The notes: generated by a model from the sequence alone, not told the origin. 64,000 nt of DNA from DATLLJ01 sp035537875 (GCA_035537875.1 DATLLJ010000172.1:4584-68583); one strand, 5' to 3'. Counted from the stretch's first letter, positions 8,185 through 16,491 are shown. Translations and numbers: made by a program.

Positions 8185-9211
8185 CGTACCCGCCTTCGTG
8201 CCCAGGCCGGCGCTCGCGGGCGGTCACAAGATGACCATCTTCAGCTGGGGGAATCCTCGTTACTTCCCTGGCCTTCCCGCTCCTGTTCAGCGCTATTTCG
8301 ACGTGGATGCAGATTCACGGGTCCTCGCCGCCTGTCATTGGCAGCCGCGCCCCTGGGAGCATCCCACTCTTCTGGCACTGCATGGTCTCAACGGCTCGAG
8401 CGATGCGCACTATATGCGCGGGCTCGCCGCCAAGGCATTCGACCGGGGGCTCAACGTCGTTCGGTTGAACCAGCGCAACTGCGGCGATACCGAGCACCTG
8501 GCAGGTGGCCTCTTTCATTCAGGCCTGACCGCCGACGCCGCCCACGTGCTCCACGAGCTCGCCGACCTCGACGGGCTCTCGGCCGTCGTCGTGGCCGGTT
8601 ACTCGCTCGGCGGCAACCTCGCCCTGAAGCTGGCGGCCGAGTACGGAAACCACGCTCCACCGGCCCTCAAGGCTGTCGCCGCTGTCTCGCCGATCATCGA
8701 GATCGGGCGATGCGTCCGCGCCCTGGAGAGCCCGTCCAACCGGCTCTATCAGTGGAATTTCGTGAAGGATCTCAAACGGCGGATGCGTCGGAAGAACTGT
8801 GTCAGACCGGGGCGTTTCGACCTGACGCCTCTGGCGTCGGTGCGAACGGTTCGGGAGTTCGACGAAACGTTCACCGCGCCGCACTTCGGATTCCGCAGTG
8901 CCGAGGACTATTACCATCGAGCGAGCTCGCTCCGCATCATCGATCGCGTCGCCGTGCCGACGCTTATCATCGCCGCGAAGGACGACCCCTTTGTTCCACC
9001 CGAGTCATTCCAGGATCCCAGGTTGACGGCGAACCCGAATATCGACCTGAGACTCTCGGAACATGGCGGCCACTGCGGGTTCGTCGGCCCCTCCGCTCCG
9101 GGCGACGATGGGTACTGGGCGGAGAAACAGATCGTCCACTTCGCCGAGCAATGGACCGCCGCCCCCGCGACCGGGGAGGTCGTGATGCACGCCGCCGTCG
9201 TCACCCGGTAG
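8159..9211 (+). CDS. YheT-like alpha/beta hydrolase
   Basis: The 350-residue protein matches the YheT/ABHD branch: FVPRPALAGGHKMTIF near the N-terminus, TLLALHGLNGSSDAHYMRGLA (oxyanion region), VVVAGYSLGGNLALK with the nucleophile Ser, AAKDDPFVPP with the acid Asp, and EHGGHCGFVG with the catalytic His. The start at 8159 overlaps the DinB gene by 26 bases but is needed to keep the conserved FVPRP segment. The substrate is probably a carboxylic ester or lipid, as for the family. It runs convergent to the HerA-like gene. Confidence 0.88.
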   Translation: MVRPPTKDNVPAFVPRPALAGGHKMTIFSWGNPRYFPGLPAPVQRYFDVDADSRVLAACHWQPRPWEHPTLLALHGLNGSSDAHYMRGLAAKAFDRGLNVVRLNQRNCGDTEHLAGGLFHSGLTADAAHVLHELADLDGLSAVVVAGYSLGGNLALKLAAEYGNHAPPALKAVAAVSPIIEIGRCVRALESPSNRLYQWNFVKDLKRRMRRKNCVRPGRFDLTPLASVRTVREFDETFTAPHFGFRSAEDYYHRASSLRIIDRVAVPTLIIAAKDDPFVPPESFQDPRLTANPNIDLRLSEHGGHCGFVGPSAPGDDGYWAEKQIVHFAEQWTAAPATGEVVMHAAVVTR

Positions 9212-9219
9212 TGTCCGGT

Positions 9220-10740
9220 TCAGCGACGCGGGCTGCCACCGAGGATGGATCCCAGGGTACCTCGGACGATCGCTCGTCCAACACTCGAGCCAATCGTTCG
9301 GAAGGTGCTCTTGGCGGCAGACTCGAGCAGGCCATCGCGATGCCCGCCGCGCGGACCTGTCGAACCGAACAGGATGTCCGAAATAGCGGTCCCGGCGCCT
9401 CCTGGCGAGGAAGAAGCCGCGCCAGCTCCTGATTTTCCCGCTGGCGCGTCCGCCAATAGCGTTCGCTGCTTCAGTTTCTCGTAGGCCGTTTCGCGGTCCA
9501 CGGGTTGGCCGTAATGTGTCCACAACACCGACGATCCTCTGGTGACGGCTTCTCGCTGGGCCTCGGAGATCGGACCGATCTGCGACATCGGTGGCAGGAT
9601 CCAGGCGCGCTCGGTCACCACCGGCGTTCCCTTCGCGTCGAGCGGTGAGACGAGCGCCTCTCCGACGGACAGCTCGCCGATCACCTCTTCTGCATCGAAG
9701 CCCGGATTGGTGCGCAACGTCTCTGCCGCCGCCTTCACCGCCTTCTGGTCGCGTGGGGTGAACGCCCGCAGCGCATGCTGCACACGATTGCCAAGCTGGC
9801 CGAGGACATCGTGTGGAATGTCCGACGGATTTTGTGTCACGAAGAAGACACCGACCCCTTTGGACCGAATCAGGCGCACGACCTGTTCGATCTTCTCCAC
9901 GAGCGCCTCCGGGGCGTCGTCGAACAGGAGATGGGCCTCGTCGAAAAAGAAGATGAGAGTCGGCTTGTCTGGATCGCCAACTTCGGGCAGACGTTCGAAG
10001 AGCTCCGCCAGGAGCCACAGCAACATCGTCGCGTACACTTTCGGCGCGCGAATCAACTCTTCGGCGGCGAGGACGTTCACGACGCCCCGGCCGCGGCCGT
10101 CCGTTTGAATCAGATCGCTCACGTCGAGCATCGGTTCGCCGAAGAGGGCCGCACCGCTCTCCTGCTCGAGCGACAGTAGCCCGCGCTGAATGGCGCCGAT
10201 GGAAGCAACCGATACGTTCCCGTAAGCCGTCGTGAAGTCGCGCGCGTTCTCGCCAACGAACTGCACCATTGCGCGCAGATCCTTCAGATCGAGGAGCAGC
10301 AACCCGGAGTCGTCGGCGATCTTGAAGACCAGCGTCAGGACGCCCTGCTGGGTGGCGTTGAGGCCGAGGAGCCGGCCGAGCATCAGCGGACCCAGATCGG
10401 AAATGGTCGCGCGGATCGGAACACCGCGTCGTCCGAACACATCCCAGAACACCACGGGCGCAGCCGACCACTCGGGTGTCGGCACACCGGTGGATTTCAC
10501 ACGCTCGGCCATCTTCGCGGTGAGCGTGCCGGCGGCGGCCAACCCAGACAGATCACCCTTGATATCGGCCACGAACACTGGCACGCCCATCGCGGAAAAG
10601 CGATCCGCCATCGTCTGCAACGTGACCGTCTTGCCGGTGCCGGTGGCTCCCGTGATCAAGCCGTGACGATTCGCAACCGAGGGAACGATCGCGACTTCAG
10701 TCCCTGATGGCGTTCTTGCGATGACAAAGGGCTCGGCCAT
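9220..10740 (-). CDS. HerA/YjgR-like ATPase (DUF853)
   Basis: The 506-residue protein starts MAEPFVIARTPSGTEVAIVP and carries a Walker A motif (LITGATGTGKT) near residue 32, VFVADIKGDLSGLA, a Walker B segment LIFFFDEAHLLF and an arginine-finger region IRSKGVGVFFVTQNPSD. This is the DUF853/YjgR family of HerA-FtsK-type ATPases. HerA proteins pump DNA with the NurA nuclease; for YjgR the role is unknown and no nurA is nearby. The ATG at 10740 is chosen over an upstream one because the protein aligns from there and TATGAT ends six bases before it. Confidence 0.9.
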   Translation of the reverse strand: MAEPFVIARTPSGTEVAIVPSVANRHGLITGATGTGKTVTLQTMADRFSAMGVPVFVADIKGDLSGLAAAGTLTAKMAERVKSTGVPTPEWSAAPVVFWDVFGRRGVPIRATISDLGPLMLGRLLGLNATQQGVLTLVFKIADDSGLLLLDLKDLRAMVQFVGENARDFTTAYGNVSVASIGAIQRGLLSLEQESGAALFGEPMLDVSDLIQTDGRGRGVVNVLAAEELIRAPKVYATMLLWLLAELFERLPEVGDPDKPTLIFFFDEAHLLFDDAPEALVEKIEQVVRLIRSKGVGVFFVTQNPSDIPHDVLGQLGNRVQHALRAFTPRDQKAVKAAAETLRTNPGFDAEEVIGELSVGEALVSPLDAKGTPVVTERAWILPPMSQIGPISEAQREAVTRGSSVLWTHYGQPVDRETAYEKLKQRTLLADAPAGKSGAGAASSSPGGAGTAISDILFGSTGPRGGHRDGLLESAAKSTFRTIGSSVGRAIVRGTLGSILGGSPRR

Positions 10741-10746
10741 GACCCC

Positions 10747-10752
10747 ATCATA
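10747..10752 (-). promoter_or_regulatory. -10-like TATGAT for the HerA-like gene
   Basis: On the minus strand TATGAT ends six bases before the ATG at 10740, which predicts a leaderless mRNA. There is no Shine-Dalgarno-like sequence close to the ATG other than the GGGG of the gap itself. Confidence 0.5.
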
Positions 10753-10803
10753 CGCGGGCAACGCTTCAGAAACTCTTCAGAATCCGCTGATGAATGCGCG
10801 AGC

Positions 10804-10809
10804 TAGAAT
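10804..10809 (+). promoter_or_regulatory. -10-like TAGAAT for the cytochrome c'-like gene
   Basis: TAGAAT ends seven bases before the ATG at 10817. The intervening bases contain no Shine-Dalgarno site. A leaderless mRNA is predicted. Confidence 0.45.
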
Positions 10810-10816
10810 CGAAGTC

Positions 10817-11404
10817 ATGCGAAAACGATTCTGGCTTGTCTCGATCACGCTGCTCGTACTTGCTGCCAGCCCCCTCGCGCATCCGGTGCAGCAGCAGCCC
10901 GCGTCCAGGCCGAGAGCCGCCGCACCTGCGGCCGCCGCGAACGCGTTCAATCCCAAGGCGACTGTCAAGGACGTCATGGACTACATCGTCATCCCGACTT
11001 CGGAATTCGTCTTCAACTCGGTCGGGTCCGTTCAGGGGCCCAACGGCACGGAAGACAAAGCACCCAGGACCGATGCGGATTGGGCGGAGGTGCGCAAGTA
11101 CGCCGTGATGCTGGCCGAAGGGGGGAATCTGCTGATGGTCCCCGGCCGCCACGCAGCGGGACCGAAGGACAAATCGAACAACCCGGGATCAGAACTGGAG
11201 CCGGCTCAGATCGACGCGCTGCTGGCGAAGAACAGAGCGGGCTTCGTCAAAGCTGCCCAGGGCCTCGTCAGCGCAACCGAGCTTGCGCTCAAGGCGATTG
11301 ACGGCCACAACGTCGAAGGGTTGTCCGATGCTGGCGGAGAAATCGACGCCGCTTGCGAGGCCTGCCATCTGACGTTCTGGTATCCCAACGAGGCCAAGAA
11401 CTAG
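10817..11404 (+). CDS. Cytochrome c'-like exported protein, one CxxCH haem site
   Basis: The 195-residue protein has a signal peptide (FWLVSITLLVLAASPLAHP), an Ala/Pro-rich linker, then a helical domain. Near the C-terminus ACEACHLTFWYP gives a single CxxCH haem-binding motif, the position typical of class II cytochromes c (cytochrome c'). It would act in the periplasm in electron transfer or gas binding. The frame continues upstream to 10721, but the export signal and the TAGAAT hexamer support the ATG at 10817. It stands alone between the HerA-like and DUF72 genes. Confidence 0.82.
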   Translation: MRKRFWLVSITLLVLAASPLAHPVQQQPASRPRAAAPAAAANAFNPKATVKDVMDYIVIPTSEFVFNSVGSVQGPNGTEDKAPRTDADWAEVRKYAVMLAEGGNLLMVPGRHAAGPKDKSNNPGSELEPAQIDALLAKNRAGFVKAAQGLVSATELALKAIDGHNVEGLSDAGGEIDAACEACHLTFWYPNEAKN

Positions 11405-11412
11405 AGCGGCCC

Positions 11413-12174
11413 TCAACTGTTGGCGGACCACAACCCCAGACGGTCCATGAAGAGCCGGGCAAATTCGGGCCCCTTGCCCTGCTCCTCGTGCTTGAAATAG
11501 ACGAACACGTCGGTGCAACCGGCCGTCTCCCGCGCAATCGTGTCAGCCCACCTGACGATGTCAGCGGTCGAGTAACCCTCGTCGCGCAGCCTGAAATAGG
11601 CATAGCTCGCGGTCGTTCGCAACGGCGTCGACATCTTCTCGCTGTCTGCGACGCAGAGCGCCAGATTGCGTCGCTCCAGCCGGGTGAAGACCTCCTCGTC
11701 CAGCCACGAGGGATGACGGAATTCAAACGCCGCGGGCGCGCCGGGAGGCAGATCGGCAAGAAACGCATCGAAGATCTGCAGATCCTTCTTCGCAGTCGGC
11801 GGTAGTTGAAACAACAGGGTACCCAGCTTGTCACCCAGGGCGCCGGCTACGTTGCAGAACGCGGCGACCAGCGGACCGCAGTCTCGAAGCCTGCTGTCGT
11901 GCGTGATGCGGCGGGGCGCCTTGAGGGTGAGCCTGAAGGGCGAAGGGGTCTGGGCCGCCCAACCTGCAACCAGCTTCTCGGTCGGCATGCGGTGGAAGGT
12001 GTAGTTGATCTCGACCGTCGGGAAGCGCGCCGCGTAGTACGGCAGCATTTTGGCCTGCGGCAGGTCACGAGGGTAGAAGCTGCCCCTCCATTCCGGGTAG
12101 TTGTAGCCGGACGTCCCCACCCAGATGCGGGGCGCCGACGCTCGCGGATGACTCGTCGATGGCTCGTTCGTCAT
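11413..12174 (-). CDS. DUF72 (YecE-like) protein
   Basis: The 253-residue protein shows the DUF72 pattern: IWVGTSGYNYPEWRGSFYP, YYAARFPTVEINYTFHRMP, FRLTLKAPRRITHD, LLFQLPP and AFEFRHPSWLDEEVF, with a predicted TIM-barrel fold. The biochemical role of this widespread family is not settled, though links to DNA repair have been proposed. It runs convergent to the cytochrome gene (8 bases between stops) and divergent from the SCO1 gene, from which it is separated by 30 bases. Confidence 0.88.
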   Translation of the reverse strand: MTNEPSTSHPRASAPRIWVGTSGYNYPEWRGSFYPRDLPQAKMLPYYAARFPTVEINYTFHRMPTEKLVAGWAAQTPSPFRLTLKAPRRITHDSRLRDCGPLVAAFCNVAGALGDKLGTLLFQLPPTAKKDLQIFDAFLADLPPGAPAAFEFRHPSWLDEEVFTRLERRNLALCVADSEKMSTPLRTTASYAYFRLRDEGYSTADIVRWADTIARETAGCTDVFVYFKHEEQGKGPEFARLFMDRLGLWSANS

Positions 12175-12192
12175 TCTCGGCTGTCACCTGTG

Positions 12193-12200
12193 TAGACTAT
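12193..12200. promoter_or_regulatory. Near-palindromic -10 between the DUF72 and SCO1 genes
   Basis: On the plus strand TAGACT (12193-12198) ends six bases before the SCO1 ATG at 12205. The same site read on the minus strand contains ATAGTCTA, a -10-like hexamer facing the DUF72 gene with a leader of about 20 bases. One short dyad may therefore serve both directions. Confidence 0.4.
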
Positions 12201-12204
12201 CGGT

Positions 12205-13059
12205 ATGCGTGCCCATCTCGGTTCGTGGCTGGTGGCCCTGGCGATCTGCTCGACGGCGTGCGGTTCGGCACCAGCCGAGCGTGCGTACGCGCTGCAGGGT
12301 CAGGTCCTCGCCATCGCAGACGATCGCCAGCAGGCCACGATCAAGCACGAGGAGATCAAGGGTCTGATGGCCGGCATGACGATGACATTCAAGGCGAGGG
12401 ATGCGCAACTGTTGAGCGGCATCAAGCCCGGGGACCTCATCAACGCCACGCTCGTCGTGGACGAGAACAGTGCGTCCATCACGGCCTTGAAGAAGGTCGG
12501 CGAAGCGCCGCTCGAAGCCGTCCCCGCCCCGACCGCGTCTTCCGGCTTCGAACTTTTGAAGCCCGGCGAGCCGCTTCCCGAGACCCGGTTCGTCGATCAG
12601 GATGGTAAACCTCGCGCGTTCAGCGACTTCAGGGGCAGCCCCGTCGCGATTACCTTCATCTACACGAGCTGTCCGATTCCGGACTTCTGTCCGCGCATGG
12701 ACAGCCACTTCGCCTCCATCCAGCGCACGATGGCGACCGACCCTGGCCTGCGCGGGGCGCACCTGGTCAGCATCAGCATCGACCCAGTGACCGATACGCC
12801 GCCGGTTCTCAAAGGACACGCCGATCGCCTCATGGCCGACCCCTCGCGGTGGTCGTTCCTGACCGGCGATCGCGACGACATCGACCAGTTCGCAGCCCGA
12901 TTCGGGTTGTCGATCTCACGCTCGCCGACCAACGCACTCGACATCACGCACAACCTTCGGACCGTGATCGCCGACAGCAAGGGCAACCTCTTCAAAGTGC
13001 ACATCGGCAACCAGTGGACCCCGGACCAGGTTGTCGCCGATCTGAAGGCCGCGCCCTGA
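12205..13059 (+). CDS. CusF-like plus SCO1/SenC fusion copper protein
   Basis: The 284-residue protein begins with a lipoprotein-like signal (LGSWLVALAICSTACGS). Residues about 30-105 resemble the CusF-type copper domain (YALQGQVLAIADD, GLMAGMTMTFKARD, GDLINATLVVDE). Residues about 115-284 form a SCO1/SenC thioredoxin fold: FVDQDGKPRAFSDFRGSPVAITFIYT, then SCPIPDFCPRM with the two copper-binding Cys, and the His in NALDITHNLRTVI. SCO proteins deliver copper to cytochrome oxidase CuA. A fused metallochaperone domain suggests direct copper hand-over. No cytochrome oxidase genes lie in the window. Confidence 0.88.
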   Translation: MRAHLGSWLVALAICSTACGSAPAERAYALQGQVLAIADDRQQATIKHEEIKGLMAGMTMTFKARDAQLLSGIKPGDLINATLVVDENSASITALKKVGEAPLEAVPAPTASSGFELLKPGEPLPETRFVDQDGKPRAFSDFRGSPVAITFIYTSCPIPDFCPRMDSHFASIQRTMATDPGLRGAHLVSISIDPVTDTPPVLKGHADRLMADPSRWSFLTGDRDDIDQFAARFGLSISRSPTNALDITHNLRTVIADSKGNLFKVHIGNQWTPDQVVADLKAAP

Positions 13060-13709
13060 CGCCGACGTTCACGGTTCGGGAGCGCAGACTCCTTTCTCGT
13101 CTGCGCACGCCACTACAGGTCCAGCGGTACCTCAATCGGCTTCCCTACAACAACGAGCCGGGAGGACGCGCCACGCTGCGCAGCTTTCGCGGCGTCGTGC
13201 GCCACGGGTGTGCTCACTGCCTGGAGGCCGCGTTGTTCGCCGCGGTCGTGTTGGAGCACCACGGTTATCCCCCGCTGGTGCTCAGCTTCGAGTCAATCGA
13301 TCATCTGGATCACGTGATCTTCATCTTCCAGCGAGATGGACGATGGGGATCGGTCGCCCGCTCGCGTGACCCGGGTCTCCACGGCCGAAGGCCGGTCTTC
13401 GCCACACCTCGAGCGCTCGCTCTCAGTTACGTCGATCCGTACATCGACCTCACCGGCCGCATCACCGGGTACGCCGTGGTCGATTTGCGCGTGATGGGAG
13501 ACTATGACTGGCGAGTGGCGGAAACGAACGTCTGGAAGGTCGAACGGATGCTGCTCGACTATGCTCATCGCCCGATCGCGACCTCGACGCGGCATGTGAC
13601 GGCGCTCAGGGCCAAATATCGCGCCTTCAAACGGGAGTTTCCCAACCGGAAGCCGCTCTTCTACCGCCATCGGGATCGATGGATGGAGCTGCCGACTGGA
13701 AACTGGTGA
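13014..13709 (+). CDS. Transglutaminase-like hypothetical protein, start uncertain
   Basis: The conserved part begins FTVRERRLLSRLRTPLQVQRYLNRLPYNNEPGG and includes HGCAHCLEAALFAAVVLEHHGYPP, HLDHVIFIFQRDGRWGSVARSRDPG and a C-terminal WRVAETNVWKVERMLLDY. The Cys of GCAHC, the His of LDHVIFIF and the Asp of SRDPG resemble a transglutaminase/NlpC-like triad, so it may be an amidase or peptidase. No ATG lies near the domain start. GTG at 13014 overlaps SCO1 by 46 bases. CTG at 13056 has GAAGG seven bases before it and may be the true start. The function is otherwise unknown. Confidence 0.75.
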   Translation: MDPGPGCRRSEGRALTPTFTVRERRLLSRLRTPLQVQRYLNRLPYNNEPGGRATLRSFRGVVRHGCAHCLEAALFAAVVLEHHGYPPLVLSFESIDHLDHVIFIFQRDGRWGSVARSRDPGLHGRRPVFATPRALALSYVDPYIDLTGRITGYAVVDLRVMGDYDWRVAETNVWKVERMLLDYAHRPIATSTRHVTALRAKYRAFKREFPNRKPLFYRHRDRWMELPTGNW

Positions 13710-13712
13710 GGA

Positions 13713-14021
13713 TCAGTCCAGATCGAAATCTCTCGACGGTCTCGTAATCGGCTCGGTGTGCGCCTGGCGGAGCGCTTCCTCGAACCGCTTGGCGAGCGCG
13801 TCGCCCCGCGATTTCTCCGAATCGACGGACTGCTGGAACACGGCTTCGCGCCGGGCGGCCTCTTCTGCGAGGATGCGGTGCGCGTCATCGAGCTCCGGTT
13901 TGTTGCCGCGGTCCGGTTCCTTGTGCGCCACGACGCGTCCGAGGTTGACATCGATGACGAGCATCGCCTGACAACAGGGGCACGCGACTTCGATCTCCGA
14001 CTTCAGCCGTGTCATGATCAT
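13713..14021 (-). CDS. Small CPCC zinc-ribbon-like coiled protein
   Basis: The 102-residue protein begins with two possible starts (ATG at 14021 and 14015), then LKSEIEVACPCCQAMLVIDVNLGRVVAHKEPDRG. The C-P-C-C knuckle resembles half a zinc ribbon. The rest (LAEEAARREAVFQQSVDSEKSRGDALAKRFEEALRQ) is charged and probably coiled. It ends in an Asp-rich tail (SRDFDLD). It is convergent with the transglutaminase-like gene (3 bases apart) and divergent from the EEP gene. I do not recognise a named family. Confidence 0.72.
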   Translation of the reverse strand: MIMTRLKSEIEVACPCCQAMLVIDVNLGRVVAHKEPDRGNKPELDDAHRILAEEAARREAVFQQSVDSEKSRGDALAKRFEEALRQAHTEPITRPSRDFDLD

Positions 14022-14032
14022 CCACCCCCGCT

Positions 14033-14040
14033 TATCATAT
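14033..14040. promoter_or_regulatory. Near-palindromic -10 between the small CPCC gene and the EEP gene
   Basis: TATCAT (14033-14038) ends six bases before the GTG at 14045 on the plus strand. TATGAT (14040-14035 on the minus strand) faces the CPCC gene with a leader of about 13 bases containing GGGGGTGG. The two hexamers overlap by four bases, as at 3113-3124 and 12193-12200. Confidence 0.45.
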
Positions 14041-14044
14041 CGTA

Positions 14045-14767
14045 GTGACTCGCGCCTCCAATTCGCTGCGGATCGCGACGTACAACATTCACCGCTGCCG
14101 GGGTCTCGATGGCCGCACCCGGCCCGAGCGCATCGCGACCGTCCTGAGCTCGATCGACGCTGACGTCGTCGCACTGCAGGAGGTCGTGGGTGCGGGCCCC
14201 CGCGGCGGCGGACAGGCGGAAGAAATCGGCGCCGCCCTGGGGATGGGGTGGACCATGTCTCCGGCGCGCCTGTTGCGCGGTCACCAGTTCGGCAATGTGG
14301 TCCTCAGCCGGCTCCCCATCGCCGAGCACGTCGAGCACGACTTGTCGTGGAAGACCTGCGAGCCGCGCCGTCTCCAACGCGTCGACGTCTCGGTTGGTGG
14401 CGCGACGCTGCATGTCTACAACGTGCACCTGGGCACGGCCTTGCTCGAACGGCGTCATCAGGCGGAGCGGCTCGCCGCCATCGTCTCCGATCGGCACGTC
14501 CCCGGCCCGAAGCTCGTGCTCGGCGACTTCAACGAATGGATGAAGGGGCTGGTGACGACGATGCTGAGCGCCCGCCTGAACAGTGTCGATCTGCGCAATT
14601 TTCTGCGACGGCGGAGGACCTATCCGGGGGTGTTCCCGCTGCTGCACCTGGATCACATCTACTACGCGGGCCACGTGGAAGTGGTGGGCATCGAGCTGCC
14701 GCGAACGCGGCTCGCCCTCGTGGCCTCAGATCATCTGCCTCTGGTGGCGGATATACGCGTGGGATGA
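14045..14767 (+). CDS. Endonuclease/exonuclease/phosphatase family hydrolase
   Basis: The 240-residue protein shows the EEP (DNase I-like) motifs in order: LRIATYNIHRCRG (Asn), VVALQEVVG (Glu, metal ligand), LSRLPI, LHVYNVHLG, LVLGDFNEW (Asp/Asn), HLDHIYY and VASDHLPLVADI (catalytic Asp-His). It has no signal peptide, so it is likely cytoplasmic. Family members hydrolyse phosphodiesters in DNA, lipids or sphingomyelin; the substrate is not clear. Translation starts at GTG with no leader, six bases after a TATCAT element. Confidence 0.88.
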   Translation: MTRASNSLRIATYNIHRCRGLDGRTRPERIATVLSSIDADVVALQEVVGAGPRGGGQAEEIGAALGMGWTMSPARLLRGHQFGNVVLSRLPIAEHVEHDLSWKTCEPRRLQRVDVSVGGATLHVYNVHLGTALLERRHQAERLAAIVSDRHVPGPKLVLGDFNEWMKGLVTTMLSARLNSVDLRNFLRRRRTYPGVFPLLHLDHIYYAGHVEVVGIELPRTRLALVASDHLPLVADIRVG

Positions 14768-14831
14768 GAGGAGCGAGCAGCCTCGCGAGCGACGTCGCGT
14801 GCTGGCGTCGACTCGAAGGGCTGGCCCGGGC

Positions 14832-15056
14832 CTAACCTTCTTCTTCGTACTCTTCTTCTTCGGGCGGACCCAGCCTGGTCGACGCCCGCAACGCTTCACG
14901 ATAGTCGAAGAGCGGCAAATCGCGAACGTGAAGCGTCAGCATACAGCCGGGCGATTTCTCGTCGACCACGACCGTGACCGGACTGCCCTCGACGCCCTCT
15001 CGGAACGTGATGCGGCATCCGCAGGCGAGGCGAGCGTGTGTGAACCCCTTCAACAT
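14832..15056 (-). CDS. Small hypothetical protein with acidic tail
   Basis: This 74-residue frame starts MLKGFTHARLACGCRITFREG and ends with an acidic PPEEEEYEEEG tail; a CGC pair near residue 13 could bind metal. It lies 22 bases downstream of the TlpA-like gene on the same strand. A TATGAT element ends nine bases before its ATG, and an AGAGG could serve as ribosome site. Codon use is like its neighbours. No family recognised. Confidence 0.55.
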   Translation of the reverse strand: MLKGFTHARLACGCRITFREGVEGSPVTVVVDEKSPGCMLTLHVRDLPLFDYREALRASTRLGPPEEEEYEEEG

Positions 15057-15078
15057 CGCCTCTGGATCATATCACGCC

Positions 15079-15654
15079 TCAGAGCAGCGCTTTGATCGTG
15101 CTCTCGAAAGCCTCTTTGGTTCCCATTCCCGTATGACGCGAGCAGATGCGACCGTCGCGCGCGATGAGCATCGTCACCGGGATGCCCCACAACGGACCGT
15201 ACTCTTCCTGAAGATCGTCGTGACCGAGTCCCTGCAGCACCGCGTAGTTCATCTTGAACTGCGAAACAAACGGGGTGAGCTTCTCCTGCGTGTCGTCCAC
15301 CGACACGCCGACAACCTGGAGGCCGGCCGGGCCGTACTTCTCCTGGAACTCGACGAACCATGGAATCTCGACTTTACACGGACCACACCAGGTCGCCCAG
15401 AAATCGAGCAGAATCACCTTGCCCTTGAAGTCGGCGAGTCGGACATCCTGATTGTTCGCGTCCTTCAACGTGTAGTTGAGGTTCGCCTGCTTCGCGTCGA
15501 TCGGACAGACTTCGCCCTTCGCGAGCTCGCCAGCCCCTCCGTGCTCTTCTCCCGGTCCGTGAAACGGCCATTCGAGTGGCACGGCCAGGGTCAACAAAGC
15601 GAGGGCCAGCGCGCTCAGCCCCGCGACAACCCAACGAGTACGCATGGTGATCAT
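15079..15654 (-). CDS. TlpA/ResA-like exported thioredoxin
   Basis: The 191-residue protein has an N-terminal hydrophobic anchor (VVAGLSALALALLTLAVPL) and a thioredoxin domain with KVILLDFWATWCGPCKVEIPWF (WCGPC redox site), VVGVSVDDTQEKL and GIPVTMLIARDG (cis-Pro). Such proteins act outside the cytoplasmic membrane, reducing disulfides for cytochrome c maturation or CuA assembly. Its ATG overlaps the stop of the anti-sigma gene (ATGA), so it belongs to the ECF sigma/anti-sigma operon and may answer to the same signal. Confidence 0.9.
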   Translation of the reverse strand: MITMRTRWVVAGLSALALALLTLAVPLEWPFHGPGEEHGGAGELAKGEVCPIDAKQANLNYTLKDANNQDVRLADFKGKVILLDFWATWCGPCKVEIPWFVEFQEKYGPAGLQVVGVSVDDTQEKLTPFVSQFKMNYAVLQGLGHDDLQEEYGPLWGIPVTMLIARDGRICSRHTGMGTKEAFESTIKALL

Positions 15655-16466
15655 TGTAACGCCGCCTTCACAAAGGACGCCATCCGCTGCACTTCGTCTG
15701 GAGAGCCCCGCGTCACCAGCACGAACGTGCGGTCGCCTGACGACCAGATTGCCGCTTCGTAACCAAGCACTTCGACCAGTTCCTCGGGACGAGCGCGTTT
15801 GGGCAGCATGAAGATGGATACCGGTCGGCCTCGCTCATCGCGATACATGAGATGGGCCACGCGGCCTTCGGCGTAAAGGCACCGGCGCGACCCGACGAGC
15901 TCGTACCCCGATGCATCGAACTGCTCGGGGAGATGCAGCGTCCAGCCGAACGCAGACATCATGGAGCTTTCAACCGCCGCCGGTTCGTCCCGGGTTCCCA
16001 GGAGACGGTTCGCTGCGAAACACTTGATGTGGTCCGCTGCGAGCTCCGCAGCCAGGAGACGCGCCGAGTAGTGTGTGGCCTGATAAAGGAAGACCCCGCC
16101 GATGAGCAGCACGAGGCCGGCTGCCGCGGCCATTGGTGCGACGCCCACTCGTGCGAGCAGCCGGGGCACGAACCCGCGCCCGTTGTCGGCGACACCGGAC
16201 AAGCCGGCATCCGGCATGTCGGCAGCCGCGCGGTGCGCCGCTCCCGTGCACCACGTCCGGAGGCTCCACGGCGCCCGTTCCGTCGTCAGACCTGGTTGAC
16301 GCGAGCGCACCAGATCGCGCACCGCAGCTTCGGCCGCCACGCGGGCGTGACAGGGTCCACAGCGGCGCAAATGATCGTCGACAATGGCCCGGTCAGCCGC
16401 CGCGAGCTCGTCGTCGACATACGGGGTCACCAGCGGATCGATCGACGTACAGCTTGACATGTTCAT
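15651..16466 (-). CDS. Zinc-finger anti-sigma factor, membrane-anchored
   Basis: The N-terminus has the anti-sigma zinc-finger motif: LVTPYVDDELAAADRAIVDDHLRRCGPCHARVA, that is H-x3-C-x2-C, as in RsrA/ChrR-type proteins. A transmembrane helix near residues 112-130 (AAAAGLVLLIGGVFLYQA) leads to an extracytoplasmic domain of about 140 residues with Cys at CFAANRL and RRCLYAEG, which could sense redox state. The gene lies 25 bases after the ECF sigma gene and overlaps the thioredoxin gene by four bases. It is predicted to hold the sigma factor inactive until stress. Confidence 0.87.
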   Translation of the reverse strand: MNMSSCTSIDPLVTPYVDDELAAADRAIVDDHLRRCGPCHARVAAEAAVRDLVRSRQPGLTTERAPWSLRTWCTGAAHRAAADMPDAGLSGVADNGRGFVPRLLARVGVAPMAAAAGLVLLIGGVFLYQATHYSARLLAAELAADHIKCFAANRLLGTRDEPAAVESSMMSAFGWTLHLPEQFDASGYELVGSRRCLYAEGRVAHLMYRDERGRPVSIFMLPKRARPEELVEVLGYEAAIWSSGDRTFVLVTRGSPDEVQRMASFVKAALQ

Positions 16467-16491
16467 TTCTCTGCTCGAAATCTACCCATCC

